A stretch of DNA of 64,000 nucleotides from Streptomyces diastatochromogenes. Lineage in GTDB: Bacteria > Actinomycetota > Actinomycetes > Streptomycetales > Streptomycetaceae. The notes beneath the pieces are model-generated. The model was not told where the DNA came from. It searched no databases and was given only the letters and a program-made list of their open reading frames with translations. Positions 51,559-59,859 of this stretch are shown here, one piece after another. Numbering within the stretch: position 1 is the stretch's first letter; every line of letters starts with the position of its first letter. The translations under genes were made by a program, and so were the position numbers. Location: the NCBI RefSeq assembly GCF_002242805.1, contig NZ_MCGQ01000017.1:124001-188000 (forward strand), written 5' to 3'.

Positions 51559-51602
51559 TTCGGGACGAAGAGGTCGTGGGTTCAAATCCCGCCACCCCGA
51601 CA
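51559..51602 (+). repeat. attR-like 44-bp direct repeat of the tRNA-Pro 3' part
   Basis: Exact copy of 46298-46341. Only the tRNA 3' portion is present; the upstream sequence (CGCACATTA) cannot complete a tRNA. Confidence 0.85.
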
Positions 51603-51616
51603 GAGAAGTACCAGGT

Positions 51617-51652
51617 CAGAGCCCGGTGGGTAAATTTACCCACCGGGCTCTG
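51617..51652 (+). terminator. perfect palindromic hairpin beyond attR
   Basis: An 18-bp uninterrupted palindrome half (CAGAGCCCGGTGGGTAAA) and its complement with no loop bases. It is probably the original terminator of tRNA-Pro, displaced by the insertion. Confidence 0.7.
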
Positions 51653-51871
51653 AGCGTTTGCGTGTCTGACTGCGTGACTGTCGATCCTGAGTGGCTACGA
51701 CCGCTGCCGATCGCTGCCGAAGATTTCTAGGGCCTGTCCGACGGGTCGCGTCACCGACCCCGCACCCGACAGCACTGTCACCCGAATGGCCCAACATGAC
51801 GTGCCACCCACATGGGTGAAGATCAAGCTGGCTAGTGCCCCAACCGAGGAAATCCGTGAAAGGCGAACCAC

Positions 51872-52066
51872 ATGCGCATTCGACGAATCCTCGCCGCCGT
51901 CATCGCCACGGCAGCCCTCGCCGGACTCGGCCTCACAGGCGCCGCCACCGCACAGGGTGCGCCGTCCTACGTCACCCCTTCTCAGTGCACGCAGGGCGGC
52001 GGAACGGCCGATCTGACGGACAACACCTGCAAGGGCGGTATGTACGACGGGGAGAAGATCGACTAA
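51872..52066 (+). CDS. small exported cysteine-containing peptide
   Basis: 64 residues with a Sec signal peptide (MRIRRILAAVIATAALAGLGL, cleavage probably after AQGA, about residue 30). The mature part of about 35 residues has two cysteines (SQCTQGG and NTCKGG), likely one disulfide. AAAGGCGAACCAC precedes the ATG. A hairpin terminator follows at 52077. It resembles the oppositely oriented peptide at 52486-52692 in both signal and mature layout. Function unknown. Confidence 0.75.
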   Translation: MRIRRILAAVIATAALAGLGLTGAATAQGAPSYVTPSQCTQGGGTADLTDNTCKGGMYDGEKID

Positions 52067-52076
52067 ACCCCACAAG

Positions 52077-52105
52077 GCGCCCCGCAGCCACGCGCCGCGG
52101 GGCGC
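52077..52105 (+). terminator. hairpin terminator after the exported peptide gene
   Basis: A 9-bp perfect stem (GCGCCCCGC and its complement) with an 11-base loop, just past the stop. Confidence 0.65.
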
Positions 52106-52134
52106 TCCCGCGCGAGAGTAGCCGGGAGAGTCGC

Positions 52135-52311
52135 AGGGACTGTGCCGATCCGACTGCCGAGGAGGCGTCACTGCTCGGCATCCAAAAGGCCGCGCTCGTC
52201 ACGCACATCCGGCGGACGTACTACAGCGACCAGGGGCGGCCCGTGGAGACGGCGGACATCGTGGTGCCCGTCGCTCATGGCGAGATCGTCCATGAGATCC
52301 CGATCAACCGT
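52135..52311 (+). pseudogene. UTRA-domain fragment of a GntR/HutC-type regulator
   Basis: One frame encodes ASLLGIQKAALVTHIRRTYY, then SDQGRPVETADIVVP and EIVHEIPINR, the C-terminal end of the UTRA ligand-binding domain of GntR/HutC regulators. No helix-turn-helix domain, start codon or upstream domain precedes it, and the frame continues into noncoding sequence. It is a remnant of a lost regulator. Confidence 0.75.
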
Positions 52312-52485
52312 CGGCGGGCGGGCGAAGCGGTGACGGCCTTGGCTTCGAGACGGCCGGCGTCCGCCATCGCGAGTGCCGCGGTCGGGCGCGGGCGATCCAG
52401 CCGACGGTGGACCGGGTGCCGTCACTCCCTACCCACCGCGCCGGGTGCACCGGCCGGACTGGTTGCCCAGCCGTGCGCCGATCGG

Positions 52486-52692
52486 TCAGGTGATCGCCTG
52501 CGTGGTCCCGTCAGGCAGCGCGCAGGCTTCGCCGGCGTAGGGGCGTGAAACGATCTGTCCGCCGGCGGCCGTGCAGTCGTCTCTGGAGATGTTCGGAGAC
52601 GAGGCGGCCCCGGCGCTGACAGCGCCGACGGCGCTCACGCCGGCAAGGGTTGCCGCGGCCAGGGCGAGGCTCAGGATTCTTCGCATGCGCAT
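52486..52692 (-). CDS. small exported cysteine-containing peptide
   Basis: 68 residues. Signal peptide MRMRRILSLALAAATLAGVS with cleavage likely at GAASS (about residue 31). The mature part has two cysteines (DDCTAAGG and GEACALPDG), a layout paralleling the peptide at 51872, with the conserved D/Q-C-T-x-x-G-G. ATG 52692 follows AAGGAGGAAGTC, a strong ribosome-binding site. Function unknown; it may be a secreted peptide or toxin-like molecule, with no evidence for either. Confidence 0.78.
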   Translation of the reverse strand: MRMRRILSLALAAATLAGVSAVGAVSAGAASSPNISRDDCTAAGGQIVSRPYAGEACALPDGTTQAIT

Positions 52693-53013
52693 GACTTCCT
52701 CCTTCTCTCAGGCGCCTTCGTTCGGCCTTCGGGAAGGACAAGTCTCAAGACGACGGCGCCCTCTCACTCAGCATGGGCGCTCCGCATGAGGCCTGCGACG
52801 CGAGGCTGAGCGCCGCGCCCGGGCGGTGACTGCCCGGCCCCGGAGAGGCATGACGTCGCCGACCTCGACCGGCCGCATCGGTACGCCGCGTGCGCGTCGG
52901 TAGGAGCGGGGCGACGTCGATGTCCTTGGCGTCGAGACTGCCGGGGGTTGAGGAGGAGACGGGCCGTACCTGCCTCCGACCGGTGCCGGCGGGCGGCTGC
53001 CCCGCGCGGTCCT
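52693..53013. other. intergenic region, nothing identified
   Basis: 321 bases between two minus-strand exported-peptide genes. It must contain the promoter of the 52486 gene near 52700-52760. No gene or repeat seen. Confidence 0.4.
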
Positions 53014-53289
53014 CTAACGCGGTTCGTGGGCCGCCGCCCGGCAGGCAGCGGTCGCGGCGCCGCTCGCCACTCCGGCCCCGGTCAGCCCGGTCACACAACC
53101 CTGCAGGTCTCCGACCACGCCACGGCCGCAGGCCGCTGTGACGGAGTCGGAAGCGGTGGCACCGGCCAGTTCGGCCATCTGTGTGCAGGCGGGGATGTCC
53201 GCCCGGACCGCGGGAGCGGCGAGGACCGCACCGCCGAGAGTGAGGGTCAGGCCGGTGAGGGCACCGGCGATACGGGTCGACGTGCGCAT
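53014..53289 (-). CDS. small exported protein with four cysteines
   Basis: 91 residues. Signal peptide MRTSTRIAGALTGLTLTLGG ending near VRADIPA (about residue 30). The mature segment is Ala/Gly-rich with four cysteines (PACTQ, AACGRG, QGCVTG, AACRAA) suited to two disulfides. ATG 53289 is preceded by GGAAGGCAGGTG; a GTG three codons upstream is less likely. It is the third exported small protein within 1.5 kb. Function unknown. Confidence 0.68.
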   Translation of the reverse strand: MRTSTRIAGALTGLTLTLGGAVLAAPAVRADIPACTQMAELAGATASDSVTAACGRGVVGDLQGCVTGLTGAGVASGAATAACRAAAHEPR

Positions 53290-53772
53290 GGGACGCACCT
53301 GCCTTCCGGGTTGGTCGCGCGGTCCTGGTCCAGGCGGGCCGGATCTACGCGGTAAGGCCGCCTGGCGACGCTCGGTGAGTGGTGCCCCCGGTCGGCGGGC
53401 TCACAGACTGACCGCACGATTCTGCGTCGCCTCCATTGAGCCGCACCGGGACATGGTCGCCGGGACGAAGGAGAGGGCCCCGGACCGGATGAGACGCACT
53501 CGGACCTCCACTCGAGGGCCCCTCACTCCAGCGTCGCATCCTCTCCCCCGCCCGTCCTGGGCATCCGGGGGGCGGCCGCGCTGAGTAACTGCGATTGCGT
53601 GAAGCCCGGTAGCCGACCCGTCCGGCCGACCAGGTGGATCGGACGGCCCGGCGTCCCGCCCGGCCTGTCCCCTGCACACCGCCGGGCGCGGCTCGGCCGG
53701 CGAGGCCCGGCCTTCGCTTCCCCGCGAGGTGCTGGGCCGCCACTGCTTGACGACGCTCCGGGATGGCCCTGT
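53290..53772. other. intergenic region, nothing identified
   Basis: 483 bases between the exported protein start and the end of the MmyB-type regulator gene, with only Arg/Pro-rich shadow frames. Confidence 0.45.
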
Positions 53773-54681
53773 CTAGGTGCGGGCCTTTCCGGCGGCGGGA
53801 TGTGCGCCGGCGTGGGGTGCGGCCATGTCGAGCAGGATCATGGCGTCGTGGTCGGGGGTGCCGGGTTCGGCGACGTAGATGCCCAGGCGGTGGCCGGGGG
53901 TGCCTTCGAGTTGCATGCCCTGGAAGGCGAGGGTGATCTCGCCGACCTGGGGGTGGTGGAAGGTCTTCGGCTTCTGGGCGTGGCCGGCTCGGGCGACGTC
54001 GTAGCGGTCCCAGAGTTTGGCGAAGTCGGGGCTCTTCAAGAGGAGTTCGCCGATGAGGTTGGCCAGGTCGGGGGCGTCGGGGTCAGTGCCGGCCAGGGCG
54101 CGGAGGCGGGCGACGCAGCCGCGGATCTGGGTGCTCCAGTCGGCGTACAGGTCCCGGGCCTGGGGGTGGAGGAAGAGGTAGCGGGCAAGGTTGCGCTGCC
54201 GCAGGGGCCACTCCTCGATGCCGGCGTACAGCGCGAGCGCGCCCGGGTTGGCGGCGAGCAGGTCCAGGGTGCGGCTGGTGACGTAGGCCGGACTCGGCCG
54301 CAGGTTCTCCAGCAGTAGCTTGACCTTGGGGCTCACGGTGCGGCTGGGGGCGGCCGGGGGCACCGGCGGGTGGTGGGCGGCGCGGATGGCGAGGTCGCGC
54401 AGGTGGCGCTGTTCGTCCTCGTCCAGTTTGAGTGCGCGTGCGAGGGCCTCGACGACGGCCAGGCTGGGGCGGGTCTCCCGGCCGCGTTCCAGCCTGGTGT
54501 AGTAGTCGATGCTCACCCCGGCCAGCGCGGCGACCTCCTCGCGGCGCAGCCCGGGGGTGCGGCGCACACCGGTCCCGGGGGTGAAGCCGACCTCGGCCGG
54601 GGTGATCTGGGTGCGCCGGGCTCGCAGGAACCGCCCCAGTTCCGTACCGCCGCCATTCTGCTGCTGACGTTCGGGTGCCAT
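53773..54681 (-). CDS. XRE-family regulator with MmyB-like ligand-binding domain
   Basis: 302 residues. The helix-turn-helix lies at RTPGLRREEVAALAGVSIDY continuing YTRLERGRE, the MmyB-type start. The C-terminal MmyB ligand-binding PAS-like domain contains LLAANPGALALYAG, NLARYLFLHPQARDLY and the terminal HHPQVGEITLAFQGM. ATG 54681 starts the protein. Members usually regulate a divergent small oxidoreductase gene or cluster, which fits the carboxymuconolactone decarboxylase-cupin-dehydrogenase-hydrolase set on the other strand. Confidence 0.92.
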   Translation of the reverse strand: MAPERQQQNGGGTELGRFLRARRTQITPAEVGFTPGTGVRRTPGLRREEVAALAGVSIDYYTRLERGRETRPSLAVVEALARALKLDEDEQRHLRDLAIRAAHHPPVPPAAPSRTVSPKVKLLLENLRPSPAYVTSRTLDLLAANPGALALYAGIEEWPLRQRNLARYLFLHPQARDLYADWSTQIRGCVARLRALAGTDPDAPDLANLIGELLLKSPDFAKLWDRYDVARAGHAQKPKTFHHPQVGEITLAFQGMQLEGTPGHRLGIYVAEPGTPDHDAMILLDMAAPHAGAHPAAGKART

Positions 54682-54802
54682 GGCACCAGTGTGGTCCGCG
54701 CGCAGCGCGCTTGCGGCAGGCGAGGGGGGTCGCGCCACACCCCCCTTCGCGCTCCCCGGAACAGCTCGCCCTGCCGCGTGGCCGCCGCACCCGGCACGGT
54801 TT

Positions 54803-55000
54803 GGAGCGGCCCTCACCGCGCTCCACCGCCCCGAACAGCTGAACTCGCACCTGCGCCTGGCGTTGGCCAACGGCCTGGGCAAGGACGAGCTGGTCGCCGC
54901 GATCACGCACCTGGCGTTCTACTCCGGGTGGCCCAACGCGATGTCCGCGATGACCCAGCTGAAGGCGATCACCGGGGAGCGAGGCGGCCACCGCCTCTGA
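54803..55000 (+). pseudogene. carboxymuconolactone decarboxylase-like protein, 5'-truncated
   Basis: A frame encodes ALTALHRPEQLNSHLRLALA, then NGLGKDELVAAITHLAFYSG and WPNAMSA, the C-terminal half of the carboxymuconolactone decarboxylase/AhpD-like family. The preceding codons read as the antisense of the regulator's start and contain no family sequence, so the N-terminal half, including the usual front helices, has been lost. The frame ends 14 bases before the cupin start. Confidence 0.75.
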
Positions 55001-55014
55001 GTAGACGAGGAACC

Positions 55015-55427
55015 ATGGAAAACTCCCACCGACCGCCCACCGCGAAGGGTCTGGCCGCCACGTTCACCGGGGACGTGTGGGGCGACGGGATCTACGCCGA
55101 CGCAGCACCCGACCGGGCCCGCCTGGCGATCGTCCGGTTCGCCCCCGGCGCCCGTTCCCACTGGCATGCGCACCGCTTGGGCTGGACCTTGCACATCGTC
55201 GGGGGCATCGCCCTGCTGGGCAGCCGCGACGGCACGGTCACCGAGGCCCGCCCCGGCGACACCGTCTGTACCGCGCCGGGCGAGAAGCACTGGCACGGCG
55301 CCGCCCCGACCGCTTCATGGCCCACCTGGTCCTGATGGAGGGCGACACCAGCGACGCCCCGCAGACCGAATGGGCCGAGCAGGTCACCGACGACACCTAC
55401 CGGGCGCCGCGCACCCCCACCCGCTGA
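55015..55427 (+). pseudogene. cupin-domain protein, frameshifted
   Basis: ATG 55015 (after GACGAGG) opens a cupin with FAPGARSHWHAH, the metal-binding motif 1, and PGEKHWHGAAP, motif 2. Right after motif 2 the frame shifts: it continues T-A-S-W-P-T-W-S and stops at 55335, while the +1 frame gives RFMAHLVLMEGDTSDAPQTE and runs to 55427 as expected for the family. One missing C in the CCCC run near 55302-55306 explains it. It could be a real mutation or a sequencing error. Confidence 0.78.
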
Positions 55428-55460
55428 TCACCCCGAAAGCACCGAAGGACAGGCACCCCC

Positions 55461-56495
55461 ATGCGCGCAACATTGCTTTTCCAGGCCGGCGACGTCCGCG
55501 TCGAGGACGTCGCCGACCCCAGGATCCAGCAGCCCACCGACGCGGTCATCCGCATCGTGACCGGCTGCGTCTGCGGCAGCGACCTGTGGCCCTACAAGTC
55601 CCAGCCGCTCACCGACACCCCGCGCCAGATGGGCCACGAGTTCATCGGCGTGGTCGAGGAGACCGGCACCGAGGTGAAGAGCTTCAAGCCCGGCGACTTG
55701 GTCGTGGTCCCGTTCACCTACTCGGACGGCACTTGTGACAACTGCCGCCGCGGCCTGACGACCTCCTGCGCCCACGGCGGCCCGTGGGGGGTCGGCGGTG
55801 TCGACGGCGGCCAGGGCGAGGCCGCCCGCATCCCCTTTGCCGACGGCACCCTGGTCAAGCTCCCGGTCGGTGAGGACTCCGAGCTGCTGCCCGACCTGCT
55901 GACCCTCTCCGACGTGCTGTGCACCGGCTACCACGCCGCCCGCACCGCCGGAGTGAAGGCCGGGGACAGCGTCACCGTCATCGGCGACGGCGCAGTCGGC
56001 CTGTCCGCGGTCATCTCCGCGAAGCTGCTCGGTGCCGAGCGGATCATCCTCATGGGCCGCCACACGAAGCGCACCGACCTCGGGCGCGAGTTCGGCGCCA
56101 CCGACGTGGTCGCCGGACGCGGCCAGGACGGCGTCGCCGCCGTGCGCGAGCTGACCGGCGGCACCGGCACCGACCGGGTGCTGGAATGCGTCGGCCTCAA
56201 GAACGCCCTCGTGCAGGCCACGGGCGTGGTCCGCGACGGCGGCGTGATCAGCCGTGTCGGCGCCCCGCAGTATCCCGAAGTGCCTTTCGGGTTCCCCGAG
56301 TTCCTGCGCAACATCACCCTCACCGGCGGCGTCGCCCCCTCCCGCGCCTACATCGAGGAACTCATGCCGCACATCCTGAACGGCGACATCCACCCCGGCC
56401 GCGTCTTCGACCGCACCGTGGCCCTGGACGACGTTGCCGAGGGCTACCGCCTGATGAACGACCGCGAGGCCCTCAAGGTCCTCATCCGCCCCTGA
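55461..56495 (+). CDS. zinc-dependent alcohol dehydrogenase
   Basis: 344 residues, medium-chain dehydrogenase. Catalytic zinc ligands lie in GCVCGSDLW and MGHEFIG; the structural zinc site has three cysteines in CDNCRRGLTTSC where four are usual. NAD(P)-binding Rossmann glycine motif VIGDGAVGLSAVIS, followed by GRHTKRTDLG, whose Arg/Lys pattern may favour NADP. It is probably co-transcribed with the cupin and hydrolase genes. It oxidises alcohols or reduces aldehydes; substrate unknown. Confidence 0.92.
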   Translation: MRATLLFQAGDVRVEDVADPRIQQPTDAVIRIVTGCVCGSDLWPYKSQPLTDTPRQMGHEFIGVVEETGTEVKSFKPGDLVVVPFTYSDGTCDNCRRGLTTSCAHGGPWGVGGVDGGQGEAARIPFADGTLVKLPVGEDSELLPDLLTLSDVLCTGYHAARTAGVKAGDSVTVIGDGAVGLSAVISAKLLGAERIILMGRHTKRTDLGREFGATDVVAGRGQDGVAAVRELTGGTGTDRVLECVGLKNALVQATGVVRDGGVISRVGAPQYPEVPFGFPEFLRNITLTGGVAPSRAYIEELMPHILNGDIHPGRVFDRTVALDDVAEGYRLMNDREALKVLIRP

Positions 56496-56545
56496 CCAGG
56501 GCGACCCCGCACCACACCACCACTCCGCACAGCAAGGACACGGCC

Positions 56546-57469
56546 ATGGAACAAGTCACTTTCCAGAACAAGGGCAACACGGTGGTCGGCAACCTGTTCA
56601 AGCCCGCCGGCTTCGAGCAGGGCACCACGTACCCCGCGATCGTGGTGACCCACCCCTTCGGCGCCGTCAAGGAGCAGGTCTCCAGCACCTACGCCGAACT
56701 GCTGGCCGCGCAGGGCTTCATCACCCTGGTCTTCGACGCCTCGTACCAGGGCGAGAGCGGCGGTGAGCCGCACTTCTCCGAGTTTCCCTCAGCGCGTGTC
56801 GAAGACATCCGCCGCGCGGTGGACTTCCTGAGCATCCACCCCGACGTGGACGAGAACCGCATCGGCGCCCTGGGCATCTGCGCAGGCGGCGGCTACACGG
56901 TCAACGTGTCGCAGACCGAGATGCGGATCAAGGCGGTCGCGGGCGTGAGCACCTTCGACATCGGCTCCGCGCGCCGCGACGGCGTCGGCCCCCTCGGCAA
57001 GCAGTCGCCGGAGTACCGCACCGATCTGCTCAAGCGGTCGGGCCAGGCCCGCACGCGCGAGGCGGCCGGCGGGGAGGTCGAGATGTTCTCCCTGATCGCC
57101 GACAACCCCAAGTTCGACATGAACGACCTGTCCACCATCCCCGTGATGTACCAGGAGGGGTACAAGTACTACTCCGAGATAGACCCCAACCCCCGATTCA
57201 TGGGCGCGTTCGCCCTCTCCAGCCTCAGCCAGCAGATGGCGTTCTTCCCGTTCGAGGGGATCGAGCTGATCTCCCCGCGCCCGCTGCTGCTGATCGCCGG
57301 CTCCGAGGCCGACACGCTCTACATGAGCCAGGACGCCATCGAGAGGGCGAAGGAGCCCAAGGAGCTCCTCGTCCTCGACGGCGCCAGCCACATCGACCTG
57401 TACTGGAAGCCCGAGTACGTCCCGCAGGTCGCCGACAGGCTCACCGAGTTCTTCGCCAAGAACCTGTAA
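56546..57469 (+). CDS. alpha/beta hydrolase, dienelactone hydrolase-like
   Basis: 307 residues. Core elements: YPAIVVTHPFGAVKEQ (oxyanion), FDASYQGESGGEPHF, the nucleophile elbow ALGICAGGGYTV with Cys rather than Ser, and late Asp/His in IAGSEADTLYMSQ and GASHIDLY. A Cys nucleophile is known in dienelactone hydrolases. ATG 56546 follows GCAAGGACACGGCC. It ends the cluster controlled by the MmyB-type regulator. The substrate is unknown; a role in breakdown of a small aromatic or lactone compound is an inference from the cluster. Confidence 0.88.
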   Translation: MEQVTFQNKGNTVVGNLFKPAGFEQGTTYPAIVVTHPFGAVKEQVSSTYAELLAAQGFITLVFDASYQGESGGEPHFSEFPSARVEDIRRAVDFLSIHPDVDENRIGALGICAGGGYTVNVSQTEMRIKAVAGVSTFDIGSARRDGVGPLGKQSPEYRTDLLKRSGQARTREAAGGEVEMFSLIADNPKFDMNDLSTIPVMYQEGYKYYSEIDPNPRFMGAFALSSLSQQMAFFPFEGIELISPRPLLLIAGSEADTLYMSQDAIERAKEPKELLVLDGASHIDLYWKPEYVPQVADRLTEFFAKNL

Positions 57470-57691
57470 GCGACCGAGCGGACGCCGACCCGGCCGCAAC
57501 CAGGCGAACTTGCTTCCACGGCGGAGCCGCCGTTCCGGTGGCTCGCCTGCCGCTGGAGGCGCTCCCGGGTTTGCTCGACAGCTTCGTCGTCGCGGTGGTG
57601 ACATTGATCGGGCCGGCGCTCCCATACGATCAGATCATCCGAGTCGCCTCCGCCGTGGCGATCCTCTGCTGCACGTGGCGCCAGGGAGAGC

Positions 57692-58300
57692 ATGGACGTC
57701 GTCGATCTTGGTGCGCTGGTCATCACGCGCCGCAACGGAAGTGAGCCGATAAGGGCCGACGGCGAATCCGTGGGCACGCTCGGCGAGTTCTGGAGCTGGG
57801 CGTGCTCCGACCTGGCCAGCAACACCATGCGCGGCGTCCTGGCCGAGTACCTCGTGGCTACGGCGTTGGGCGCCGCCACTGCGACCCGCGTCGAATGGGA
57901 CACCGTCGACATCCGCACGCCTGAAGGGTGGCGCGTCGAGGTGAAGTCGGCGGCTTACCTCCAGTCATGGGCGCAGTCCCAGCTGTCGGAGATCTCGTTC
58001 TCCATCGCACCGGCATCCGGCTGGGACGCCAAGACTGGTACCACCTCGGCCGACGTGCTGCGTCGCGCAGACGTGTACGTCTTCTGCCTCCTGCACCACC
58101 AGGACAAGCAGACCCTCAACCCGCTGGACCTCGGCCAGTGGACTTTTCACGTCCTGCCCACCCGTGTGCTTGACGAACGGTGCCCTGATCAGAAAACCAT
58201 CCGGCTCTCCAGCCTCGAGCGTCTCAGCCCGCTGAAGACCGGGTTCGGCGGCCTGCACAAGGCGGTGGCCTCGTGCGCCGACGGCGTTCATGGCTCCTGA
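57692..58300 (+). CDS. PD-(D/E)XK nuclease-like protein, solitary
   Basis: 202 residues. An N-terminal helix with NTMRGVLAEYLVATALG (Glu in the first helix), then VEWDTVDIRTPEGWRVEVKSAAYLQS: the order E ... D-x(n)-E-V-K with strands and a turn between is the PD-(D/E)XK nuclease pattern, catalytic Asp in VDI and E-x-K in VEVKS. The rest (DVYVFCLLHH; WTFHVLPT) looks like the usual closing strands. ATG 57692 has AGGGAGAG upstream. No methyltransferase, toxin or other defence gene is adjacent. Nuclease activity and purpose are inferred. Confidence 0.72.
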   Translation: MDVVDLGALVITRRNGSEPIRADGESVGTLGEFWSWACSDLASNTMRGVLAEYLVATALGAATATRVEWDTVDIRTPEGWRVEVKSAAYLQSWAQSQLSEISFSIAPASGWDAKTGTTSADVLRRADVYVFCLLHHQDKQTLNPLDLGQWTFHVLPTRVLDERCPDQKTIRLSSLERLSPLKTGFGGLHKAVASCADGVHGS

Positions 58301-58335
58301 GCCCCGCGACACGAAGACGGCGTGTCTGCTGTGCC

Positions 58336-58362
58336 GAGGGGCGAGCCGGCAGCTCGCCCCTC
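58336..58362. terminator. bidirectional hairpin between convergent genes
   Basis: An 11-bp perfect stem (GAGGGGCGAGC and its complement) with a 5-base loop, followed on plus by TCTCTCC. Confidence 0.75.
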
Positions 58363-58371
58363 TCTCCGTTG

Positions 58372-59721
58372 TCAGGCGGACGGGTTGATGACCACCTTGG
58401 CCGAGTTGTTCTTGCTGTTCGGGTCGAAGGTGGAGGACGTGTCGGAGTGGGGGTGGACGACGACGCGGCCCGTCGCGTCGGGGACGACGCGGTCGATGCG
58501 GAGCTGGAAGGGGAAGCTGACCTTCAGGTCCGGCTTGGCCCATAGCGGGAGGGTGCAGGCGTAGTGGCCGATGGCGGGGTCGTCGCCGGACGTCCAGGCG
58601 TTGTGGCAGGTGTCGGGGACGGACGTGGCGGTGGTGCCCTCGGGGAGGTAGTAGTCGATCACGGCGACCGGGTCGCCGGAGCCGACGTTGGCGACCCAGG
58701 CCGGGCCGCGGTTGACGAAGCGGAAGCCGGCGGTGACGGTGTCGCCGGCCGCGCCGGTCGCCTTGGTGCCGCGCACGGCGAAGTCGGCGGTGTTGTCGGC
58801 GGAGATGTGCCAGGAGCGGCCGTTGTCCGAGCTGTTGAGGTCGGTGGTGTCACCGGTGGGCTGGACCTCGTAGTCGAAACGTTCGTACAGCGCGTGGTCG
58901 GTGACGGCGAGCCGTAGCGGTTCCGGGAGCTCGACGGTGGCGCCGGGCGCTACGTCGGTGTCGAAGGAGCAGGTCACGTACGTCATGGGCGTGTACTCGC
59001 CGCTGTCGTCCGGCCCGGTGTAGGTGCACTGCGGGTAGCGGGTGACGACGTCGAGGCCGTAGGTCGCCCACATCTTCACGCTGAAGCCGTGGGCGGTCTC
59101 GTTGCCGGTGTTGGTGACGGAGAACGGGACGGTGAGGTTCGTGCCGGGTGCTACGTCGGTGACGTCCTGTGGGGTGGTGATCCCGAGGTCGGGGCCGGAG
59201 CCGACGGTGACGAAGGTTTCCGCGGAGCCCTGCGGGGCGGTGAGCGTGCCGTCGGGGCCGCCGGTGGCCTCGGCCGAGTACTCGATCGCGCCCTGTGCTC
59301 CCACGGCGGCGTCGGCTGCGGCCCGCACCTTCAGCTGCACCTGCGCGCTGTAGCGGGTCGGTACGTCTCCGGTGTCGCACACGGCTACGGTGCCGGTGTC
59401 GTTCGGCGTGCAGTTGTCGGGCCAGGACACGTCCGCGACGCCGGCGAGGCCGGAGACGTCGACGGTCAGCCGGCCGTCGCTCACGGTGAAGTTGTCGTTG
59501 TCGTGGTAGAGGCCGAGCGCCAGTGAGCGGTACTGGGCCGTGCCGGCGTCCGGAGCGACGGTGACCGTCTGCTCGTACGGCGCCTGGATCCACAGCTGAT
59601 CGGTCTGCGCCTCGTCGTCGGCGAAGGCGACCCCACTCCCGAGACCGGCGACGATCAACGCCCCCACGGCTCCGGTACAGGCTCCGCGACGCAGCACACG
59701 CCCGACGGAGACAGAACTCAT
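58372..59721 (-). CDS. exported surface protein with repeated Ig-like (DUF11/CARDB-type) domains
   Basis: 449 residues with a signal peptide (residues 1 to about 34, VGALIVAGLGSGVAFA). The mature part has three to four beta-rich modules with GPDLGITTPQDVTDVAPGTN, VPFSVTNTGNETAHGFSVKM and DTVTAGFRFVNRGPAWVANV, the pattern of conserved-repeat domains in actinobacterial surface proteins. Several paired cysteines. No sortase signal or membrane anchor at the C-terminus (SSTFDPNSKNNSAKVVINPS). ATG 59721. Likely secreted and wall-associated. Unknown role; next to the copper genes. Confidence 0.8.
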   Translation of the reverse strand: MSSVSVGRVLRRGACTGAVGALIVAGLGSGVAFADDEAQTDQLWIQAPYEQTVTVAPDAGTAQYRSLALGLYHDNDNFTVSDGRLTVDVSGLAGVADVSWPDNCTPNDTGTVAVCDTGDVPTRYSAQVQLKVRAAADAAVGAQGAIEYSAEATGGPDGTLTAPQGSAETFVTVGSGPDLGITTPQDVTDVAPGTNLTVPFSVTNTGNETAHGFSVKMWATYGLDVVTRYPQCTYTGPDDSGEYTPMTYVTCSFDTDVAPGATVELPEPLRLAVTDHALYERFDYEVQPTGDTTDLNSSDNGRSWHISADNTADFAVRGTKATGAAGDTVTAGFRFVNRGPAWVANVGSGDPVAVIDYYLPEGTTATSVPDTCHNAWTSGDDPAIGHYACTLPLWAKPDLKVSFPFQLRIDRVVPDATGRVVVHPHSDTSSTFDPNSKNNSAKVVINPSA

Positions 59722-59859
59722 GTCATCCCCCAGATGGGACAGATGGGACCCCGGCGCAGTGACCAGCACCGGGCGCGAGTTGGACGACCTGTCGAGTCGG
59801 AAGGTTGTACGGGGGCGCGTGGTGCGTGGTCCTCCCGCCAGTTCCACGTCTGGCAGGCC

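Larger units (their letters stand above)
46342..51602. mobile_element. putative integrated element or its remnant at tRNA-Pro
   Basis: 5.26 kb bounded by exact 44-bp copies of the tRNA-Pro 3' part. It holds an ECF sigma/membrane-protein pair, a small zinc-finger-like protein, a DUF4242 protein, an Imm10 protein, additional tRNA-derived fragments and a long inverted repeat. Gene density is low for Streptomyces, and no integrase, excisionase or replication gene was found, so it is probably a deletion derivative. Confidence 0.6.

Noticed and set aside
53345..53743. Minus-strand frame before the MmyB-type regulator gene
   Set aside because: Arg/Gly/Pro-rich, no ribosome-binding site, no family resemblance.
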